A stretch of DNA of 47,413 bases from an uncultured Oscillospiraceae bacterium. Lineage in GTDB: Bacteria > Bacillota > Clostridia > Oscillospirales > Oscillospiraceae. Under the pieces are notes generated by a model. The model was given only the letters and a program-made list of their open reading frames with translations, did not search any database and was not told the DNA's origin. The position numbers and the translations under genes were made by a program. Of this stretch, positions 15,833-24,820 are shown one piece after another. Location of the stretch: assembly GCA_934574095.1 (NCBI GenBank), contig CAKTMW010000011.1, forward strand, positions 1 to 47,413, read 5' to 3'. Every line of letters starts with the position of its first letter. The stretch's first letter is position 1.

Positions 15833-17422
15833 TTATTCGCCGCGCTTCCGTGCGGTCCAAGCCATACCGGCGGCGGAGACCAGAGCCATGCCCGCGTACA
15901 GGGCGACGCCGGGGTCGAAGGTCTTGCTGGATTCCACCTTTGTGGGGGTCTCGGCCTTGGGCTCATCCTTGATGTAGGGATTCGTGGCGTTCGGGTTGTT
16001 GCCGGTGCTGCCGCCGTTGCCGGGGTTAGAAGCGGCTTCCACCGTTGCGTTGACGGTCACCACAAACACCGCGTCGTCGCCGGTGTGGATGTACATGGTG
16101 TCGTGGTAGGTCCCGGCGGAAAGACCGGCCTTGGGGGCGACGGTGACGGTCAGACCGTTGATCGTGGCAGCAAAGCTGCTGCCGTCGTCAAAGTCAACTT
16201 TGCTGATGGAGCCGTTGGTTCCGTTATAGGAAACGGTGACGGTCTGAGCGCCAGACGAGGTGAAGTTGAGTGTATGCTTATCAACGCTGTAGACCGGGGT
16301 GGGTTCCCACTTGGCGTAGTATCTGCGGCCATCTCGGGAGATCGAAGTTGTCGGCTCACCGATGTATTTCCCGTTGTTGTCAGCGGCCAGCTTACTGTTG
16401 TCTGAAAAGTCGGCATCACTGTACCAACCGTCGAAGATAAATCCGTCCTTGACCGGAACGGAAAGGGTAAAGCCACCAAATTCTGTGCCGGTTTCAAAGG
16501 AACCGCCGTTGGTGCAGGCGATGATGCCAGTATTGTTCATTCTGTTAGCGTCAAAAAGATTGTCCATTACTGCGGGAACAGATGTATAGAACACGGCCGC
16601 TGTGTTGGCAAACACACCGTTTGTCTCCTCGTTTCCGTTGCTCTCCTCTTTGCCCGGAGTGATGGTCAGTGCGCTGTTGGTCAGGACGACTGCTGCGAAC
16701 TTTGCGCCGCTGAAGGCGCATGCGCCTACCTTCGTCACGTTGGGCAGGTCAACTGCGTTAGTGAACTTTGCGTTGGCAAAAGCGTTGTAACCAATCGTAG
16801 TTACAGAAGCGGGAAGAGAAAGGACTGCACCTGCCGCGCCGGAATCCCGAAATGCCTGGTCGCCGATGGCGGTCAGGGCATTGGAGAGGGCAACATTGGC
16901 CAGCGCCGAGTCTCCTCTCAGCGCACTGGCACGAATATTGGTCACAGAACTCAAGTCAATAGTGGACAGCGCTTTGCAGCCGCTGAAACTGAATTCACCG
17001 ATCTCGGTGACGGATGCAGGCAAAACGACCTCCGTTAGGGCCGTACTATTATAACAGGTCCGGCTGCCGACTGTGGTCACACCATTTTCTATCACCAGTT
17101 TTGTGATCTTACCAACATAGCTGTTCCAAGGCCGCACGCTGCCAGCCAGGTAGTCGGCCATCGCGCCACTGCCCGATATTGTCATGGTGTAAGTGTCCGT
17201 TTCACCGTTTTTTTCCAGTTTCCAAGAGACATTCTTATAAATATCTGTGGAGAAAGGCGTTTGGGTACCATATACCCAGGTGTTGCCTGTGATGGTCTCG
17301 GCCTTTTCACTGGTGCTATCCGCGCCACAAAAGCCGGTCAATACCGGATCATCCGCCCAGGCGGTGGCGCACAGGCTCAGCGCCATGACCAGCGCCAGAA
17401 GGACACTGATAAGTTTTTTCAT
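15833..17422 (-). CDS. BspA-type leucine-rich repeat surface protein with InlB-like repeat
   Basis: A 529-residue exported protein. Residues 1-24 are a signal peptide ending AWA-DD. About 100-290 carry BspA/TpLRR repeats ('LTEVVLPASVTEIGEFSFSG', 'LPASVTTIGYNAFANAKF'). About 320-372 form an InlB B-like repeat ending 'YYAKW', and then comes a beta-sandwich segment ('YSVDKHTLNFTSSG'). After a Pro/Asn/Gly linker the C-terminus is 'DPGVALYAGMALVSAAGMAW' plus a basic tail, a membrane anchor without an LPXTG motif. Such proteins sit on the cell surface and bind host or community ligands; the partner is unknown. The transcript leader contains two hairpins (17460-17504). Confidence 0.88.
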   Translation of the reverse strand: MKKLISVLLALVMALSLCATAWADDPVLTGFCGADSTSEKAETITGNTWVYGTQTPFSTDIYKNVSWKLEKNGETDTYTMTISGSGAMADYLAGSVRPWNSYVGKITKLVIENGVTTVGSRTCYNSTALTEVVLPASVTEIGEFSFSGCKALSTIDLSSVTNIRASALRGDSALANVALSNALTAIGDQAFRDSGAAGAVLSLPASVTTIGYNAFANAKFTNAVDLPNVTKVGACAFSGAKFAAVVLTNSALTITPGKEESNGNEETNGVFANTAAVFYTSVPAVMDNLFDANRMNNTGIIACTNGGSFETGTEFGGFTLSVPVKDGFIFDGWYSDADFSDNSKLAADNNGKYIGEPTTSISRDGRRYYAKWEPTPVYSVDKHTLNFTSSGAQTVTVSYNGTNGSISKVDFDDGSSFAATINGLTVTVAPKAGLSAGTYHDTMYIHTGDDAVFVVTVNATVEAASNPGNGGSTGNNPNATNPYIKDEPKAETPTKVESSKTFDPGVALYAGMALVSAAGMAWTARKRGE

Positions 17423-17459
17423 GCTTCATTTCTCCCTTGTTGTAGATTTCAGGTCTCGC

Positions 17460-17504
17460 CGTTTTGGCGTACACCAAAACGATAACAGCCCATGGGCTGT
17501 TATC
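17460..17504 (-). promoter_or_regulatory. Two adjacent palindromes in the leader of the BspA-like gene
   Basis: CGTTTTGG (17460-17467) pairs with CCAAAACG (17474-17481), and GATAACAGCCCA (17481-17492) forms a perfect 24-base palindrome to 17504. Both lie 40-80 bases before the start codon on the minus strand. They could be operator sites or mRNA hairpins. The rest of 17505-17667 shows no gene. Confidence 0.45.
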
Positions 17505-17665
17505 CATGATGGGTTCATTATAGCATTTGCCGCCAAAATGTCACGGCTTTTTTGAAATGTAGCCAATTTTCTGCTTTTTGCACAAAAACGGCGTGAGCAA
17601 AATATACATTTTGCCGGATGCGGATGGCGGAGACATAGCGGCATTGAAGGAATAGTATAGGAAAA

Positions 17666-17692
17666 GGGGAATGGGCCTTTGCCCATTCCTCT
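17666..17692 (-). terminator. Terminator after the CrtO-like gene
   Basis: GGAATGGGC (17668-17676) pairs with GCCCATTCC (17681-17689), loop CTTT; on the minus strand it is followed by CCTTTTCC. It lies about 20 bases beyond the stop codon at 17712. Confidence 0.6.
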
Positions 17693-17711
17693 TGTTCACT
17701 GTTTTGAACCG

Positions 17712-18257
17712 CTAAGTCCTGAGACGCTTCTGCCGCTCTGCCAGCCGGATGACACGGGGGCGGTTATAGCGCTGCACCACCACAAACGCGCCGTCCAGAC
17801 ACGCGGCCAGGACGGAGGTGATCACAAACACAGGCAGCGCACCGCACCATGCCGCGGCCAGAATGGGCAGGAAGCTGAAAACGATGATGGTCTCATGGAC
17901 CAGCTCCGCCTGGCACATGGCCTGGGCGATCTCGTCCCAGGTGTGGATGCGGGGGTCGAACAGGTTGGGGTCAAAGGTGGGAATATGCTCCTTCCAGCGC
18001 TTGACATGGAGCCTTTCGTATAGGGCCATCTCCGCTCTGCCGCTCTGGAACCATCTGCGGGTGCAGTCCGCCCGGTTCCGCATGGCCGCGCTGTAAACCC
18101 CGCCGATCAGCAGCCGGACGCAGAAGTGGTAGGCCACCGTGCCGAAGGTGATGGCCAGCGTCAGCGCGGTATCGTCTCCGCAGCGGAGATACCGCCACGC
18201 GAATAGCGCCGTCAGAAGACACAGAACGCCTGCCGCCAGCTTCATGATCCTCGCCAT
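17712..18257 (-). CDS. CrtO-like membrane protein (glycosyl-diaponeurosporenoate acyltransferase type)
   Basis: A 181-residue membrane protein with about four hydrophobic segments (10-25, 32-55, 125-160). Between them is 'CTRRWFQSGRAEMALYERLH' and 'VKRWKEHIPTFD', and near the end 'VVVQRYNRPRVIRL'. These three words are typical of the family of staphylococcal CrtO, which acylates a glycosylated carotenoid in staphyloxanthin synthesis. No carotenoid genes are nearby, so the real substrate may be another membrane lipid or glycoside. The start at 18257 has AGGAGG 8 bases upstream; in-frame DNA further up contains the terminator at 18328 and cannot be coding. Confidence 0.65.
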   Translation of the reverse strand: MARIMKLAAGVLCLLTALFAWRYLRCGDDTALTLAITFGTVAYHFCVRLLIGGVYSAAMRNRADCTRRWFQSGRAEMALYERLHVKRWKEHIPTFDPNLFDPRIHTWDEIAQAMCQAELVHETIIVFSFLPILAAAWCGALPVFVITSVLAACLDGAFVVVQRYNRPRVIRLAERQKRLRT

Positions 18258-18325
18258 AGCCACCCCTCCTTGCCGCGCATAAGGCTGAAGCCTATTATAT
18301 ACCGCCCGACAGCTTTTGACAAGCG

Positions 18326-18366
18326 AAACGCCCGCCATCCCCAATCGGGGATGGCGGGCGTTTTTG
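18326..18366. terminator. Bidirectional terminator
   Basis: 15-bp arms ACGCCCGCCATCCCC (18328-18342) and its complement (18347-18361), loop AATC, T run on the plus side and TTTCG on the minus side. It follows the surface-protein gene ending at 18397. Confidence 0.8.
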
Positions 18367-18396
18367 TGATACTGCAATGCGTAAAAGGTGTGAGAC

Positions 18397-19478
18397 TCAG
18401 TCCTCCCGCTTACGGCGGAACCGCAGGACCACCGTGCCTGTGCAGGCGCCCAGCGCCATCACCGCGTAGGGCGGCAGGCCCATATCGCCGGTCCCGGCGG
18501 ATTTGACGGTGTCGTCCTTCTTGACGCTGCTGCCACCGCCGCCGGTGGACGCCGGGGTGTAGCCGATGGCGTACAGGCCCAGCTGGTCGGCGGGGATGGT
18601 CAGACGGATGCAGCCGCTCTGCTTACCGATCTCCACGGCGCTGTCCGCCAGCTCCTCGGCGATGACCTTGCCGTTGGCGTCCAGCAGACTGCGGTACACC
18701 TTGATGCCGCTGCGGCTGGTGTCATAGGGGATGATGAGCTCCAGCGTATTACCGGACTGCTGGTCGGAGCCCTGAACGCTCAGCGCAAGGTTCAGCAGAT
18801 CCAGCGTCTTGCCGCCTGCCTTTTCCCGGATGGCCTTCTGGTGGGGGTCATTTCCGTCAGTGGCGGGCTGGTCGATGGTCATGCTGGCGGTGACAGAGCT
18901 TGCGTCCTCGTCGTTGTCAAAGACGCTCTCCGCCAGACGGTCCAGACCGCCCACCACGATATCGAAGGGGATCTGGGACACATCCAGCTCGCTGTTGATA
19001 TCCTCGGTGCGGACCTTGATGGCGCTCATCTGAACATCCTTATCCTCAGTGGTCAGCACCAGCTTGGCGGTGACGGTCTTGGCGGGATTCGTGTTTACCT
19101 TGACCACGATGTTATACTCGCCGGAGGGGACGCCTGCCAGAGAGAAGTTGCCGTCCGCGTCGGTGGTGGTGCGGCTCAGGGTCTTGGTGCCCCGCACGAT
19201 GGTCACATCCGCGCCGGACACGGGGCCGACGGTGCTGCCGTCCTTACCCTGTACGTAGATCACCTGGCCGCTTACGACATGGATATCCTCCGGGATGTCC
19301 TTGACGGTCAGCGTCACGCTGCCGGAAACGGTGGTGTAGCGGTCGGTATCCGTGGGGATGGATATGCCGTCAGACGGTTTTTCAGGTCTGTGTTGTAAGT
19401 ACGGATGGTGACAGCGCTGCCGGTTTCATCAAACCATATCTCGGTCAGCTTGTTTTTCTCCTTGATTCCTGTAATCAT
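18397..19478 (-). pseudogene. Cell-surface protein with carboxypeptidase-regulatory-like domain, frameshifted
   Basis: The gene begins 'MITGIKEKNKLTEIWFDETG' after GAGGTG and loses its frame in a run of five A near 19383: six A would give 'DLKKPSDGISIPTDTDRY' and run on into the 18397 frame. That part holds a transthyretin-like carboxypeptidase regulatory domain ('SGADVTIVRGTKTLSR', 'TTTDADGNFSLAGVPSGEYN'), a beta-rich region, a linker with Gly/Ser/Lys, and a C-terminal anchor 'PPYAVMALGACTGTVVLRFR'. There is no signal peptide at the start, so the 5' part may also be missing. One homopolymer base decides whether the protein is made: assembly error, phase variation or decay are all possible. 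Confidence 0.65.
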
Positions 19479-20213
19479 TTTGAATTTCACCTCATTTCGG
19501 ATCGCATTTGTAAAAGGCCTGTTTTTGCCGGAAAAAGTCCCGTTCAAGGCCGGCAGAATTCACGGATTTTCTAACGGAAACGCCGCAGACGATGCGGAGC
19601 CGTTTGGCGCTCCCACAAAAAGAAATCTGCGAAAAATTACGGTCTTGACCGTAAAGCAGCTTTCCCCACAAATAGGAGAAATCACGGGTGTAAAACGGAA
19701 CTGTTTCTTGAAAAATTTGCGGATTGTTTGCCGTTTTCTCCGAATGTCGTTTTCTATCCCTGCCCCGGAATCTCACCGCGGCGTTGCCTCGCTCACTCCC
19801 TGCCGGAGAGGTCATCGCAAGGTCATATCCCATTCGGACGGTTATTCAGTTTTCAATTTGTCCCTCAATAGGTAGGCAGCGAGAAGGGGCAAAAATTAAC
19901 CCTCTCTGCAATATTTTTGCAGTGCCTATAACGGCAAAAAGAGCCGGTACACAGCACATCAAATCAGCGGGAGATGATCTCTCGCTATATCTTTGATGAA
20001 ACTATGTACCGGCTCTGCTATTCAGAAACCTTCAATGTCTGCTATTTCCGCTCCACAGGCAGACACTGCATCAGGAGCGGCGCAACTGCAATCTCTTTCG
20101 GCAGCTGCCTTGTGTTTCACTCAGATATTCAATTGTGGCTCTCCAATGAGAGCATATAGATTATATCATATAGAACACTTGTTTGCCGAGCGTTTTCGGC
20201 ATATTGTGACAGG
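19479..20213. other. Non-coding stretch with a palindrome and no clear gene
   Basis: Open frames here lack ribosome sites and recognisable motifs. A minus frame of 113 codons (19492-19833) is very rich in Arg/Lys/Ser and is not convincing. ACGGTC-TT-GACCGT at 19639-19652 is a perfect short palindrome. The notable item is the long nested hairpin at 19940-20016. Confidence 0.5.
19940..20016. repeat. 77-bp nested inverted repeat (three stacked stems)
   Basis: Outer arms AGAGCCGGTACA (19940-19951) and TGTACCGGCTCT (20005-20016), middle arms CATCAAA (19957-19963) and TTTGATG (19992-19998), inner arms AGCGGGAGAT (19966-19975) and ATCTCTCGCT (19977-19986, one G-U pair). The unpaired joints between stems are 5-6 bases. 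It could be a structured RNA, a small MITE, or a recombination site. It lies between two broken surface-protein genes. Confidence 0.6.
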
Positions 20214-20245
20214 AAAGGCGGCTGCCGTTTCCGACAGCCGCCTTT
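20214..20245 (-). terminator. Terminator-like hairpin after the beta-helix surface pseudogene
   Basis: Arms AAAGGCGGCTG (20214-20224) and CAGCCGCCTTT (20235-20245), 10-base loop, short T run on the minus strand. It lies 18 bases beyond the stop codon at 20263. Confidence 0.6.
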
Positions 20246-20262
20246 GGGTTAATCATTTGATC

Positions 20263-21836
20263 TTACTTTACACTGCGCTTGTTCTTTCTGCCGTAAATGG
20301 TTGTTGCGGTTACTGCGCCGCCACTGGCAAGCAGCAGAACAAACCATAAGGCAAGGTTGCTATTATCACCGGTTTTCGGAGAATCAATTGGTTTGGCTGT
20401 TCCGTTTGTACCAGTGCCAGCGCTACCACTGTTTTTGCTCCACTGAGCATAAAGCACGGTATCTTTGTCAGTCAATGTAAAACTATCGCCCGGTTTGTAA
20501 GCAGTACCCCTGCCATCTGCCTGTGTATTCCAGCCGGTAAAGGTGTAGTTGCTGCGGGTAAAAACATTTTCTGCAACGGTCACACTTTCTCCTGCCGCAC
20601 CAGTTGCTGGATCTATTGCTCCTTCGCCGCCATTTGCATCATAAGTTAACTTAACTTGAAGTTGCGTGACATTTTCCTGATATCCACAATACTTGCATTT
20701 TTTTGTTACAGTACGGCTTATCGTGCCATCAGCATTCGTAGTCCATTCACTTGCCGTAGTATCAAACGCATTATCCTTATAACCTTCGGCATACAGACTA
20801 ATATTGGAACCATTAACATGATTGTCGTACGTAACGCCATCTGCCGTCACACCGCTGTTATGGTATGCCTCGGCATCAACCATTTTGCTATTCTGCCAAA
20901 CGGTAGTGTTACCGAAGTTTACAATAGTTCTGCCTGTATTATTGCCGGATTTACCGCCATAGCCAAACAAACGAGAGCAGGTTGTTTTATCTGTATCTAC
21001 CCCGTTTACAACATTGCTGCCGGAAATATTGATGACATACTTATAACCCCCATGTTGCTGTCATTGATGTTCAGCACTGGTTTCAGAAACTCACCGGAAT
21101 TATTGACTTTACAACCGTTGAAATTTACTGTGATGTCATGCTTTCCTGCACTATAATCGGTGTAGACATTGATGACTTTGCCAGAGGAATTAAACGTGCA
21201 GTTATCGAAAGTCATCACGGGAGAGCTGTATGTCCAGATGGCGTAATCTTTATTTGGGCAGTTGAATGTGGTATTTCTGAATATTGCAGTCTGATAACCC
21301 CAGTAGAAAGTCTTGCCGTTGATCATGCAGTTTTCAACAATAGTATTGTTGGCACGGATAAAGCCAAGGTAATTTGCGCTATCTGCGCTGCCCGAACGGA
21401 GCGTCATATTTCTAAATGTAATTGTTTCTGCCCCGTCAAAACTGTAATCGCCGTTGTACTCTGTACCGAAATTAGCTGGATCAGGAACTTTTGCACCGAT
21501 ATTCCACCCTGTTTTATCAGTTCCCTGACCTACAAATGTCAGGTTTTTTCCCTTGGTGTGTCCCTCGCTGGAAACACCGTACAGTGTGTAGTTGCCTTCA
21601 CTCAGTTAGATGGTATCGCCACTTTTTGCAGCAGCCACAGCCGCAGCTACCGTCTTATAAGCTTTGTCACTGGTTGTACCGACTCCCACCTGCGTATCAT
21701 CACCATTTGTCGCATCCACGTAGATTGTTGTGCCGCCAACAGGCTCCTCCGCAAATACGCTTGGTGTGATTGAAAGCGCCAACACCAACGCCAACAAACA
21801 CGAGAGAACCCCTTTCATTTCCGTTTTTCTTTTCAT
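20263..21836 (-). pseudogene. Parallel beta-helix surface protein with InlB-like repeat and PKTGD anchor, broken twice
   Basis: The start encodes a signal peptide ('LSCLLALVLALSITPSVFAE') and a Pbl/beta-helix onset ('TTIYVDATNGDDTQ', 'YKTVAAAVAAAKSGDTI'). A TAA at about 21606 replaces what is normally Tyr in 'GDTIYL'; after it the same frame continues ('LSEGNYTLYGVSSEGHTKGK') into beta-helix repeats to 21040. There a run of five G instead of six shifts the frame; the rest, from 'YKYVINISGSN' on, runs to 20263 with an InlB B-like repeat ('YTFTGWNTQADGRG', 'VLYAQW'), then 'SPKTGD', a hydrophobic segment and a basic tail, a sortase-type anchor. Complete, it would have about 525 residues. Confidence 0.75.
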
Positions 21837-21904
21837 CGTACTTCAGCCACACGCTCCCAATTCTTCATAAGAGCCGAGCCCATTCCCTCCTTTTGAATTT
21901 TGAT

Positions 21905-21932
21905 AAAGTGTACCTTTGCAAAGGTACACTTT
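21905..21932. promoter_or_regulatory. 28-bp perfect palindrome upstream of the beta-helix surface gene
   Basis: Arms AAAGTGTACCTTT (21905-21917) and AAAGGTACACTTT (21920-21932) around GC, 69 bases before the start codon at 21836. It may be an operator, a leader hairpin, or a terminator of the recombinase remnant just upstream on the same strand. Confidence 0.5.
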
Positions 21933-21955
21933 CCCAAATTATTGATTCGTTTTAT

Positions 21956-22096
21956 TTAAGCGGTGTTTTCAAATTTCCGAGCTTTGTCATAGAATGTTCC
22001 AACAGGCATATTACAAGCTTCTGCCGCTTGTTTCAGCATCATTTTCTTCGCACGCCATGCCCTATGGACTTCGTGAAAATTGTGCGGCAATAGCAC
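21956..22096 (-). pseudogene. Recombinase/resolvase C-terminal remnant
   Basis: The last 40 codons read 'NFHEVHRAWRAKKMMLKQAA' and 'CNMPVGTFYDKARKF', which matches the helix-turn-helix end of small serine recombinases/resolvases ('F.E....W..G.IT...AA...G.P..TFY...R.Y'). The frame upstream makes no sense and there is no start, so only the 3' end survives. It marks a former mobile element next to the surface genes. Confidence 0.55.
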
Positions 22097-22136
22097 GCCA
22101 TATTGGATATGACAATATCCGACGAAGTGCCTTTCC

Positions 22137-23477
22137 CTATTCCGCTCCGGTGCTGTTCCGCAGTTCCACAGGGTAATCTTTGGGGTTTTCAATGTTCACC
22201 TCGTTGCTGAAGAAGGTGCACCGGTCCAAAATCAGCCCCGTCCGCTCGCCGGGGATCTGCGCGATCTGCAAAGCGGTGCCGTTGCGGGTGAAGGAGGTAT
22301 TGTTGATGTTGCTGCCGCAGCTGATACTGAATGTGCTGTCCAGCCGCAGGGCCACGCCGTTCCGGTCGAAGCGCACCCCCTCTTCGCAGAAGAGCCACCC
22401 GCCGCTGCTGGCCTGGGCGGCAATGTCCCAACCGGCAAAGCGGCAGCTTTTCAGATGCACAGGCGCGCTGGCGTCCAGCCCCACGCTGCCGTTCCCGGAA
22501 AAGGTCAGTCCCTCCAGCCTTACCCTGGGAAGGACGCTCTTTCCCTCGCTCATGGGAGCTACCGTCAGCGGCGCGGCCAGCACCGTGCCTTCCTCATGGC
22601 CGTACAGCGTTATGGGACAGCCCACCGTCAGCGGCGCGTCATAGCTGACATTGGGAAGATACAGGGAGACCGCCTTCGTCTCGCTGCTCTCCAGTGCGAT
22701 GTCGTCCAGCAGCGTCTGCAATTGGGCCGCCGTCTCCAAGGGTGTGTCCTCCCAGTGGTACTCCACCGCCGTCTGGGCGGCACATTCCACCGCCTGCCGC
22801 AGTGTGATGGTGTCGCCGTTTTTCATTTCCAGCGTCCATGTGATCTCGTTGTACCGGCATTCGCTGTTTCTCTCCAGCTCCCGGTACAGCAGCGCCTCCG
22901 TAACGGCGGCGTAGTCAAAGATGGGCTCATACAGCGCACAGCACGCGCCGCCTTCCGGCGCGGTGACCGCTACCGTCCAGTCCGCCATCAGCGCGGAAAA
23001 AGCCTCTCTGGCGTCCCGGCTGTCGTCCACGTCCTCCACATAGAGGGTCAGCGGCCCGGTATCGGTCGTATCCGGCGCCAGCAGCTGGCTCTGATAGCCG
23101 CACAGCATACTGCCGCCGTCGATCCCAGGACTGAAGGCGGTAAATATGTGGTACAGCCGCCCGTTCGCGCCCTCGTAATAGGTCTGGCACTCCCGTCCAT
23201 ACCGGGCGGCGATATCCTCGTCTTCAACCGGCAGGGAGACGGCGGGCGTCTGACTGTCGTATTGCCGCTCCGGAGTCCCGCCCAGCAGCACTGCCCCCAC
23301 CGGCAGCGCCAGCGCCAGCAGGGCGCACAGTACCCCTATCCGCCACTGCCCCCGTCCGGCGGGAAGCTCCGCCACGGTGCGCCGCTGCACCTGCGACGCC
23401 GTACAGCGCGGGCAGAAGGCGGCCTGCTCCGGCAGTGACGCGCTGCAGTGGATGCAATTTTTCCTGTTGTATGTCAC
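22137..23477 (-). CDS. Zinc-ribbon, single-TM, beta-helix protein (paralogue 2)
   Basis: A 446-residue protein. The N-terminus is a zinc ribbon with two Cys pairs ('CIHCSASLPEQAAFCPRC', C8, C11, C22, C25) in the cytoplasm. A single membrane helix follows ('IGVLCALLALALPVGAVLL', about 47-66). The outer part contains a domain with 'CQTYYEGANGRLYHIFTAFS' and then a right-handed beta-helix ('HLKSCRFAGWDIAAQ', 'RTGLILDRCTFFSNEVNI'). It is a paralogue of the next gene upstream, with the same order of domains and many shared words, and is co-directional with it at 35 bases. Function unknown; a sensor or surface binding role linked to the kinase is an inference. Confidence 0.8.
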   Translation of the reverse strand: MTYNRKNCIHCSASLPEQAAFCPRCTASQVQRRTVAELPAGRGQWRIGVLCALLALALPVGAVLLGGTPERQYDSQTPAVSLPVEDEDIAARYGRECQTYYEGANGRLYHIFTAFSPGIDGGSMLCGYQSQLLAPDTTDTGPLTLYVEDVDDSRDAREAFSALMADWTVAVTAPEGGACCALYEPIFDYAAVTEALLYRELERNSECRYNEITWTLEMKNGDTITLRQAVECAAQTAVEYHWEDTPLETAAQLQTLLDDIALESSETKAVSLYLPNVSYDAPLTVGCPITLYGHEEGTVLAAPLTVAPMSEGKSVLPRVRLEGLTFSGNGSVGLDASAPVHLKSCRFAGWDIAAQASSGGWLFCEEGVRFDRNGVALRLDSTFSISCGSNINNTSFTRNGTALQIAQIPGERTGLILDRCTFFSNEVNIENPKDYPVELRNSTGAE

Positions 23478-23512
23478 GGTGGTTCAAACCTTTCCAAAAG
23501 AGTCAAAGCTTT

Positions 23513-24820
23513 CTATTCAAACCGGCAGGTGTCCGTTGCCTCCTGATAGCCGTAGGGGTTGGCGATATCCACGCCGTTTTCCGCAAAGCGGCACGCGTCC
23601 AGCAGAAGCCACGTGCCGCCGGGCATCCGGTCGATCTGGATGGCCGTGCCATTACCGGTAAAGTCTGTGTTGTTGGACCCGCCCCAGGAGGTGGTGTATC
23701 CGCTGGCAAGCCGCAGCGCCGTGCCATTGCCGGAGAAGGTGCAGCCCCATTGGCTGTACACCCATCCGCCGTCTACCGCTTCCGCCGCCACGTCCCAGCC
23801 GGTGAAGCGGCAGCGCTCCAGATACGTGGGCGCGGCGGCGCTCAGGCCCGTGCCGTTTCCGCTGCCGGTGAAGGCGATCCCGTCAAACCGCACATAGGCG
23901 GCGCTGCGGTCCGTATCGGCCAGCGCCGTCACCGACACCGGCGCGGCGAATACCGTGCCGCTGCCCTGAAATTCCGCCGCGCAGAGCACCGACACCGGCG
24001 CGTCATAGGTGACGCCGGGCAGGATGATCTCCACCTTAGTGTCCGCGTCGTACCGCCGGGCGACGTCGTCCAGCAGCGCCTGCAATTCCACGGCGGTGTC
24101 CATGGCCGTCTCCCGCCAGTCGAAGGTCACCGTCTCCTGCACGGCGCACTCCACCGTCTGCCGCAGTTGGATCACGTCGCCGTTTTTCATTCGCAGCGTC
24201 CACAGGATATCGTTGTGGGTGCAGGTGCCGTTGGCGGTCAGCGTCCGGCACAGCAGCGCCCCCGTGCCGGACCAGTCGTAATCCGGCTCGCCCAGCGTTA
24301 CCCGGCCGCTGCCGTCGGATGCCGTCACCGTCACGTCCCAGTCCTTCAGCAGCGCCATGAAGGCTTCCGCGGCGCTCTCGCCCGTGGTGGCGTTGACGGC
24401 GAACACAGTGGCGGGCCGGTTGTCCTGACGGTCCGCCTGAAGCAGCGCCGAGAAATACCCCGCCGGCGGCGTACCGCTTTCGCCTTGGGGCGAGAAGGCC
24501 GTGTACACGCGGTATTCCTGCCCATCCGCGCCGGTGTAGTAGGTCTGGCAGGCCGCCAGATACGGGTCCGTCTCCTGCACCGGCGGCTCGTTTGCCGCTT
24601 CGCCTGCGGGGCTCGCCGCCGGATGCCGCAGCGCCAGCGCCAGTCCCGCTATGACCGCCAGCGCCAGACATACCGCAAACAGCCATTTCCGCCGTCTGTG
24701 CCGGGGCATGGGCATGGCCTGACGCTCCACCAGCGTACTGGCGCAGCAGGGACAAAAGGCGGCGTCCTGGGGCAGGGAAGCGCCGCAGTGGGGGCAGATT
24801 TTTGCGTTCTTCCCGCTCAT
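23513..24820 (-). CDS. Zinc-ribbon, single-TM, beta-helix protein (paralogue 1)
   Basis: A 435-residue protein with the same layout as its neighbour: zinc ribbon 'CPHCGASLPQDAAFCPCC' (C9, C12, C23, C26), a basic stretch, membrane helix 'WLFAVCLALAVIAGLALAL' (about 46-64), outer domain with 'CQTYYTGADGQEYRVYTAFS', and a beta-helix end ('YLERCRFTGWDVAAEAVDGG', 'LLLDACRFAENGVDIANP'). Its start overlaps the end of the kinase gene by 4 bases (ATGA), so the two are translationally coupled, which argues that kinase and membrane protein act together. The role is not established. Both paralogues are intact while nearby surface genes are broken. Confidence 0.82.
   Translation of the reverse strand: MSGKNAKICPHCGASLPQDAAFCPCCASTLVERQAMPMPRHRRRKWLFAVCLALAVIAGLALALRHPAASPAGEAANEPPVQETDPYLAACQTYYTGADGQEYRVYTAFSPQGESGTPPAGYFSALLQADRQDNRPATVFAVNATTGESAAEAFMALLKDWDVTVTASDGSGRVTLGEPDYDWSGTGALLCRTLTANGTCTHNDILWTLRMKNGDVIQLRQTVECAVQETVTFDWRETAMDTAVELQALLDDVARRYDADTKVEIILPGVTYDAPVSVLCAAEFQGSGTVFAAPVSVTALADTDRSAAYVRFDGIAFTGSGNGTGLSAAAPTYLERCRFTGWDVAAEAVDGGWVYSQWGCTFSGNGTALRLASGYTTSWGGSNNTDFTGNGTAIQIDRMPGGTWLLLDACRFAENGVDIANPYGYQEATDTCRFE

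Noticed and set aside
14722..15966. Minus-strand frame opposite the YhaM-type gene
   Set aside because: It crosses the strong terminator at 15741 and mirrors the OB/HD gene; no motif seen.
19492..19833. 113-codon minus frame in the non-coding stretch
   Set aside because: No ribosome site near its ATG, biased Arg/Ser composition and no recognisable motif; kept as non-coding.
21836..21892. 16-codon leader peptide whose stop overlaps the beta-helix gene start
   Set aside because: The frame exists (ATG after AGGAGG, ending in ATGA), but the ribosome site is only two bases from its ATG and the downstream gene is broken, so the case is weak.
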